DNA of 19,133 bases from Deltaproteobacteria bacterium (GTDB taxonomy: Bacteria > Desulfobacterota > Desulfobulbia > Desulfobulbales > Desulfobulbaceae): contig JAADIK010000110.1 in NCBI GenBank assembly GCA_013151365.1, positions 1,443-20,575 on the forward strand, given 5' to 3'. Shown piece by piece: positions 15,691 through 19,133 of the stretch. Position 1 is the stretch's first letter, and the number at the start of each line of letters is the position of its first letter. The notes under the pieces were generated by a model. The model did no database searches. It saw only the letters and a program-made list of their open reading frames with translations, and had not been told where the DNA came from. The position numbers were made by a program, and so were the translations under genes.

Positions 15691-17073
15691 TCAGTTGCCG
15701 CTCTTGAATTCGGCAACCAACGCCTGGAGAGAGGCCTTGGCATCACCGAAGTACATCCGGGTGTTTTCCGCAAAGAACAGGGCGTTCTGGATGCCGGCAA
15801 ACCCGGGATTCATGGAGCGCTTCAGGACAATGACCGTTTTGGCCCGAAAGGTCTCGATAATGGGCATGCCGTAAATCGGGCTGTTTTCGTCTTGAATCGC
15901 CGCCGGATTGACCACGTCGTTGGCGCCGATGACAACGCAGACATCAATGGAATCCATCCGGGGATTGATGTCATCCATTTCAACCAACTGGTCATAGGGG
16001 ACATTGGCCTCGGCCAGCAGGACATTCATATGGCCGGGCATGCGGCCGGCAACCGGATGGATGGCATACATGACCTCGGTGCCGTTGGCTTCAAGGAGAT
16101 CGCCCAGTTCCTTGGTTACATGCTGGGCCTGGGCCACGGCCAGGCCGTAGCCCGGCACAAAGGCGACGGAATCGGCGGCCTCGAGGATGTAGTAGACATC
16201 CTCGGCCGAGGCCGGTTTGATTTCACCCTGCGGGCCGTCGCCGCCTGCGGCATGGGTTGTCGAGCCAAAGCCGGAAAAGAGGACATTGGCGAGAGAGCGG
16301 TTCATGGCCTTGCACATGATCTTGGTCAGGATAATGCCGCTGGCGCCGACCAAGGCACCGGCGACGATCAGGATGTTGTTGCTGATGACAAAGCCGGCGG
16401 CACAGGCCGCCAGGCCGGAGTAGCTGTTTAACAGCGAAATGACGACCGGCATGTCGGCACCGCCGATGGGAATGACCGACGTCACCCCGAAGGCCAGGGC
16501 GATCACGACGATGACCAGGAAAACCCAGTAGGTTGCCGCCGCATCCACGGCAAACAACCCGGTTGCGACGATGATAATCAGCAGAAAGGCGGCGTTGATA
16601 AGATGCTGGCCCTTGAAGATCACGGCCTTGCTGGGTATGCTCCCGTTCAGTTTGCCAAAGGCGACCATACTGCCCGAGAAGGTCACGCCGCCGATGAAGA
16701 CGGAGAGCGCCGCGACAGTGGCGATAAAAATGGACATGTCGGGATACTGGTAATATTCGGCCCAGGCCACCAACAGGCTGGAGAGGCCGCCAAAGCCGTT
16801 GAACAGGGCCACCATCTCGGGCATGGAGGTCATTGCCACCTTGTAGGCGGTGATGAGGCCGATGACCGAACCGATCACGACTCCCAGGACAATCCATTTA
16901 TAGTCCAGTCCCTGGGCGAAAAGAGTGACCACGATGGCCAGGAGCATGCCCAGGGCGGACAGCAGGTTGCCGCGCCGCGCCGTGGCCGGAGAGCTGAGCA
17001 TCTTCAGGCCGATGATAAACATGATGGCCGAGATGATATACGCAAAGTTGATGCCGATTTGTACGGAACTCAT
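15691..17073 (-). CDS. pntB: NAD(P) transhydrogenase subunit beta
   Basis: PntB provides most of the membrane proton channel and the NADP(H)-binding domain III of the proton-translocating transhydrogenase, which makes NADPH from NADH and NADP using the proton gradient. It has 460 residues, as usual. The N-terminal ~265 residues contain about nine hydrophobic segments (GVVIGSVIGLITAYKVAMTSMPEMVALFNGFGG region). The C-terminal part has the NADP-binding GYGLAVAQAQH, the loop HPVAGRMPGHMNVLLAEA and GANDVVNPAA. The ATG overlaps the pntAb stop by 4 bases (ATGA), with AAGGGGGG upstream, so translation is coupled. Confidence 0.96.
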   Translation of the reverse strand: MSSVQIGINFAYIISAIMFIIGLKMLSSPATARRGNLLSALGMLLAIVVTLFAQGLDYKWIVLGVVIGSVIGLITAYKVAMTSMPEMVALFNGFGGLSSLLVAWAEYYQYPDMSIFIATVAALSVFIGGVTFSGSMVAFGKLNGSIPSKAVIFKGQHLINAAFLLIIIVATGLFAVDAAATYWVFLVIVVIALAFGVTSVIPIGGADMPVVISLLNSYSGLAACAAGFVISNNILIVAGALVGASGIILTKIMCKAMNRSLANVLFSGFGSTTHAAGGDGPQGEIKPASAEDVYYILEAADSVAFVPGYGLAVAQAQHVTKELGDLLEANGTEVMYAIHPVAGRMPGHMNVLLAEANVPYDQLVEMDDINPRMDSIDVCVVIGANDVVNPAAIQDENSPIYGMPIIETFRAKTVIVLKRSMNPGFAGIQNALFFAENTRMYFGDAKASLQALVAEFKSGN

Positions 17074-17363
17074 TTCGCGCCCCCCTTGTCCTTCTTCTTG
17101 AACATCTCGAGCATCCTGTTGGTCACGGCGTAACCGCCGACCACGTTGATGGTGGCGAAGATAACGGCCAGGGTGCCGAGGATGATCGCGAAGTTCGTAT
17201 GTTCGGTTTTAAGGGTGGCCAGGGCGCCGATCAGGGTGATGCCGGAAATCGCGTTCGATCCGGACATGAGCGGAGTATGCAGGGTGGACGGCACCTTGGA
17301 AATGAGCTCAAAGCCCAGGAAAATAGTCAACATAAAGACAAATGATAAAAATACCGCTTCCAT
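17070..17363 (-). CDS. pntAb: NAD(P) transhydrogenase subunit alpha part 2 (membrane part)
   Basis: A 97-residue membrane protein with three hydrophobic segments, matching the C-terminal membrane piece of E. coli PntA as a separate subunit, as in many bacteria with split Pnt. Recognisable stretches are GFELISKVPSTLHTPLMSGSNAISGI and VGGYAVTNRMLEMF. It starts 9 bases after the pntAa stop with an AGGAT ribosome site and overlaps pntB by 4 bases. Confidence 0.95.
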   Translation of the reverse strand: MEAVFLSFVFMLTIFLGFELISKVPSTLHTPLMSGSNAISGITLIGALATLKTEHTNFAIILGTLAVIFATINVVGGYAVTNRMLEMFKKKDKGGAK

Positions 17364-17372
17364 TTATTATCC

Positions 17373-18509
17373 TCACTTATTCTTGATGCTCTTGTACATT
17401 TCGCTGACGATCTCGTTATTATGAGTAATCAGCGCCCCGCGCATGATTTCGTCGTCAAGGTTCAGGTTGAAGGTCTTTGCTTCCTTGTCCCAGAAGTGAT
17501 CGACGAAATTGCCAAGATTTGAAGAATACATCTGGCTGGCGGTCAGGGCCACCCGGCCGGGGAGATTGCCCAGGCCGACGACCTTGACGCCTTCCACCTC
17601 AACCACCTTGTCCAACTCGGAACCTTCCACGTTGCCGCCCGTTTCAACCGCCATGTCGATGATGACGCTGCCGGGCTGCATCTGGGCGATCATGGCGCGG
17701 TCGACAATTCGCGGGGCCGGCCGGCCGAAGAGCTGGGCCGTGGTGATGACGACGTCGGCCAGGGCGCAGGCCTTGGCCATGCCCTCTTTCTGCATCTGCA
17801 TCTGCTCTGGCGTCAGCTGCTTGGCATAACCGTCTTTCGTCTGCCCGGTCTCGCCCAGGTCGATTTTGACAAATTTGGCGCCCAGCGATTTGACCTGCTC
17901 TTCGACAACAGGCCTGGTATCAAAGGCTTCCACCCGGGCGCCAAGACGCCGGGCCGTGGCAATGGCCTGCAACCCGGCAACCCCGACGCCGATGATAAAG
18001 ACCCGGGCCGGTTTGATGGTGCCGGCCGGCGTCGTCATCATGGGGAAAATTTTATCAAGCTGTTCCGCCGCCAGGATCACCGAGACGTAGCCGCCCAGGT
18101 TGGCCTGCGAACTCAGTACATCCATCTTCTGGGCAACGGTCGTCCGGGGAATCATTTCCAGGCTGACCGCGCTGATGCCGGCATCTGCCAGTTTGTCGAC
18201 CAGTTCGGTCTCGTTAAACGGATCAAGATAGCTGATATGGATGCAGCCCTTTTTCATCAGGTCGATTTCGGCCAGGGGCGGCTTGCGCAGACGCAGGATG
18301 ATGTCGGCCGTTTTCAGCATATCCTCGCGGGACGAATTGATCCGTGCCCCGGCCTTTTCATAATCGCCGTTGTCATACCGGCAGCTCAACCCTAAATCGG
18401 CTTCAACTTCAAGCTCGGCGCCGAGCTTGACGAGTTTTTCCACTGTCGGCGGAATGAGGGGGACCCGTTTTTCGCCCTCATGAATTTCTTTCATGACCGC
18501 AATTTTCAT
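17373..18509 (-). CDS. pntAa: NAD(P) transhydrogenase subunit alpha part 1 (NAD-binding)
   Basis: The soluble NAD(H)-binding domain I of the transhydrogenase, related to alanine dehydrogenase. It has 378 residues from the ATG at 18509. Seen are the N-terminal KIAVMKEIHEGEKRVPL, the Rossmann motif IGVGVAGLQAIATARRLGA, and the VITTAQLFGRPAPR and DMAVETGGNVEG segments near the NAD site. A start 6 codons upstream (MKRRVS...) is possible, but the chosen ATG has an excellent AAGGAGAG about 7 bases before it. It heads the pntAa-pntAb-pntB operon. Sequence similarity to alanine dehydrogenase is expected of the family, but the two following Pnt membrane genes settle the identity. Confidence 0.95.
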   Translation of the reverse strand: MKIAVMKEIHEGEKRVPLIPPTVEKLVKLGAELEVEADLGLSCRYDNGDYEKAGARINSSREDMLKTADIILRLRKPPLAEIDLMKKGCIHISYLDPFNETELVDKLADAGISAVSLEMIPRTTVAQKMDVLSSQANLGGYVSVILAAEQLDKIFPMMTTPAGTIKPARVFIIGVGVAGLQAIATARRLGARVEAFDTRPVVEEQVKSLGAKFVKIDLGETGQTKDGYAKQLTPEQMQMQKEGMAKACALADVVITTAQLFGRPAPRIVDRAMIAQMQPGSVIIDMAVETGGNVEGSELDKVVEVEGVKVVGLGNLPGRVALTASQMYSSNLGNFVDHFWDKEAKTFNLNLDDEIMRGALITHNNEIVSEMYKSIKNK

Positions 18510-18603
18510 AGAGACTCTCCTTTTCAATTGACCAGAAAACCATTGACCCTTTTACACGAAAATGCTGAAAAAACCCACATTAAAACTTTATTTTTCTTTA
18601 AAA

Positions 18604-18632
18604 AATTTACAAGGATACTTGCAAGATAGCAA
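18604..18632 (-). promoter_or_regulatory. Candidate promoter of the pnt operon
   Basis: On the minus strand TTGCTA (18627-18632) and TAAATT (18604-18609) are separated by exactly 17 bases, each matching 4 of 6 consensus bases, about 95 bases before the pntAa start. The surrounding 18533-18632 is clearly more AT-rich than the genes. Overlapping alternatives such as TTGTAA...TAAAGT exist. The gap 18510-18733 contains no gene. It also holds a small AGCTCC/GGAGCT inverted repeat near 18671-18692, 41 bases or more beyond the dus stop. Confidence 0.25.
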
Positions 18633-18733
18633 ATAAGAACGTCTCCGGCCGCATTCATTTCGCAGCGCGATGAGCTCCCTGCCGAAAAAGGAGCTGTTGC
18701 CAGAGGAAAACGCGCACGCAATTCTCCGCCCGG

Positions 18734-19133
18734 TCAAGAAAGATTTTCGAACAGGTCGATGATCTGTGCCAGCGAGCTGCAGTCGGTAATCTTCTGGCGC
18801 AGTTTGCCGGCGCCATGCAGGCCGGCAAGGTAACGGCCGGCGTGATTCTTTATCCTGAAAAGCATCCGCTCGGCTGGCAGAAAGCGTTTGGCCAGCTCCA
18901 GGTGGCGCCGGATAACCGGCAGCCGGCCCCCGAGAGTCTCCGGCCGGCCCCCGGGCCGGAATACCCAGGGGTTGCCTAGGGCGCCGCGGCCGATCATGAC
19001 CCCGTCACACCCGGTCTCGCTCATCATCTTCAGGCCGTCCCCGTAACACTGGATATCACCGTTGCCGATAACGGGCATGTTCACGGCCTGTTTCACGGCC
19101 CGGATAACCTGCCAATCCGGCCGGCCGCCAAAC
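18734..19133 (-). CDS. tRNA-dihydrouridine synthase, C-terminal part (cut by window edge)
   Basis: Dus enzymes reduce uridines in the tRNA D-loop using FMN and NADPH. Only the last ~132 codons are here; the 5' end lies beyond the right edge, and the reading frame continues open to the last base (GGRPDWQVIRAVKQAVN precedes the visible part). The FMN-phosphate-binding end of the TIM barrel is clear: MPVIGNGDI and GCDGVMIGRGALGNPW. The helical tRNA-binding C-terminus follows (FRIKNHAGRYLAGLHGAGKLRQKI). The subtype (DusA, B or C) cannot be fixed from this part, though the short tail and GRGALGNPW are DusB-like. It is transcribed towards pntAa, 224 bases away, and probably ends its own unit. Confidence 0.88.
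   Translation of the reverse strand, partial: FGGRPDWQVIRAVKQAVNMPVIGNGDIQCYGDGLKMMSETGCDGVMIGRGALGNPWVFRPGGRPETLGGRLPVIRRHLELAKRFLPAERMLFRIKNHAGRYLAGLHGAGKLRQKITDCSSLAQIIDLFENLS

Noticed and set aside
1..19133. CRISPR arrays, tRNA or rRNA genes, riboswitches, phage or toxin-antitoxin genes
   Set aside because: No regularly spaced repeats, cloverleaf or conserved RNA sequences and no matching protein motifs were seen by eye; every gap over about 100 bases was read on both strands, and no gap exceeds 300 bases.

Overview
The window looks like chromosomal housekeeping DNA from an anaerobic, GC-rich Gram-negative bacterium. It is most consistent with Desulfobacterota ('Deltaproteobacteria', Desulfobulbales-like). 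The reasons are the prfA-prmC-murA order, a PilS/PilR-type sigma-54 two-component pair, an archaeal-type glutamate synthase split into separate domains with extra ferredoxin modules, and a three-subunit proton-translocating transhydrogenase. The lineage is an inference from gene content; no rRNA or tRNA is present.

Layout. 1-3527 (+): prfA (release factor 1), prmC (which methylates the GGQ glutamine of release factors) and murA (first committed step of peptidoglycan synthesis). A 167-bp element with 18-bp terminal inverted repeats and a 4-bp flanking duplication sits exactly between the prfA stop codon and prmC. 3517-6631 (-): a sigma-54 response regulator followed by its membrane histidine kinase. 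6632-6855: a divergent control region with palindromes. 6856-10160 (+): tatC, a divergent class II aldolase and a UDP-glucuronate 4-epimerase-like enzyme. 10202-10261: hairpins between convergent genes. 15456-10253 (-): a three-gene glutamate synthase (glutaminase domain; ferredoxin + FMN synthase domain; GXGXG domain fused to a GltD-like flavoprotein with a C-terminal ferredoxin). 18509-15691 (-): pntAa-pntAb-pntB. 19133-18734 (-): 3' part of a tRNA-dihydrouridine synthase gene cut by the window edge.

Two neighbouring genes each carry a one-base reading-frame defect. tatC breaks at a run of nine T that forms a perfect -1 slippery heptamer. The aldolase loses its frame near its 3' end, which removes its natural stop and makes it look like a 774-residue aldolase-epimerase fusion. 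The alternative frame restores a plausible aldolase C-terminus and a TAA 28 bases before the epimerase ATG, so I annotate two genes. The defects may be local sequencing errors, real mutations or, for tatC, recoding.

How the genes work together: Pnt uses the proton gradient to make NADPH, and the adjacent glutamate synthase consumes NADPH (or ferredoxin) to assimilate ammonia through glutamine. prfA and prmC form a translation-termination module. I found no CRISPR array, phage, transposase or obviously novel multi-gene system. The most unusual items are the MITE-like element, the two frame defects and the fused/split glutamate synthase.
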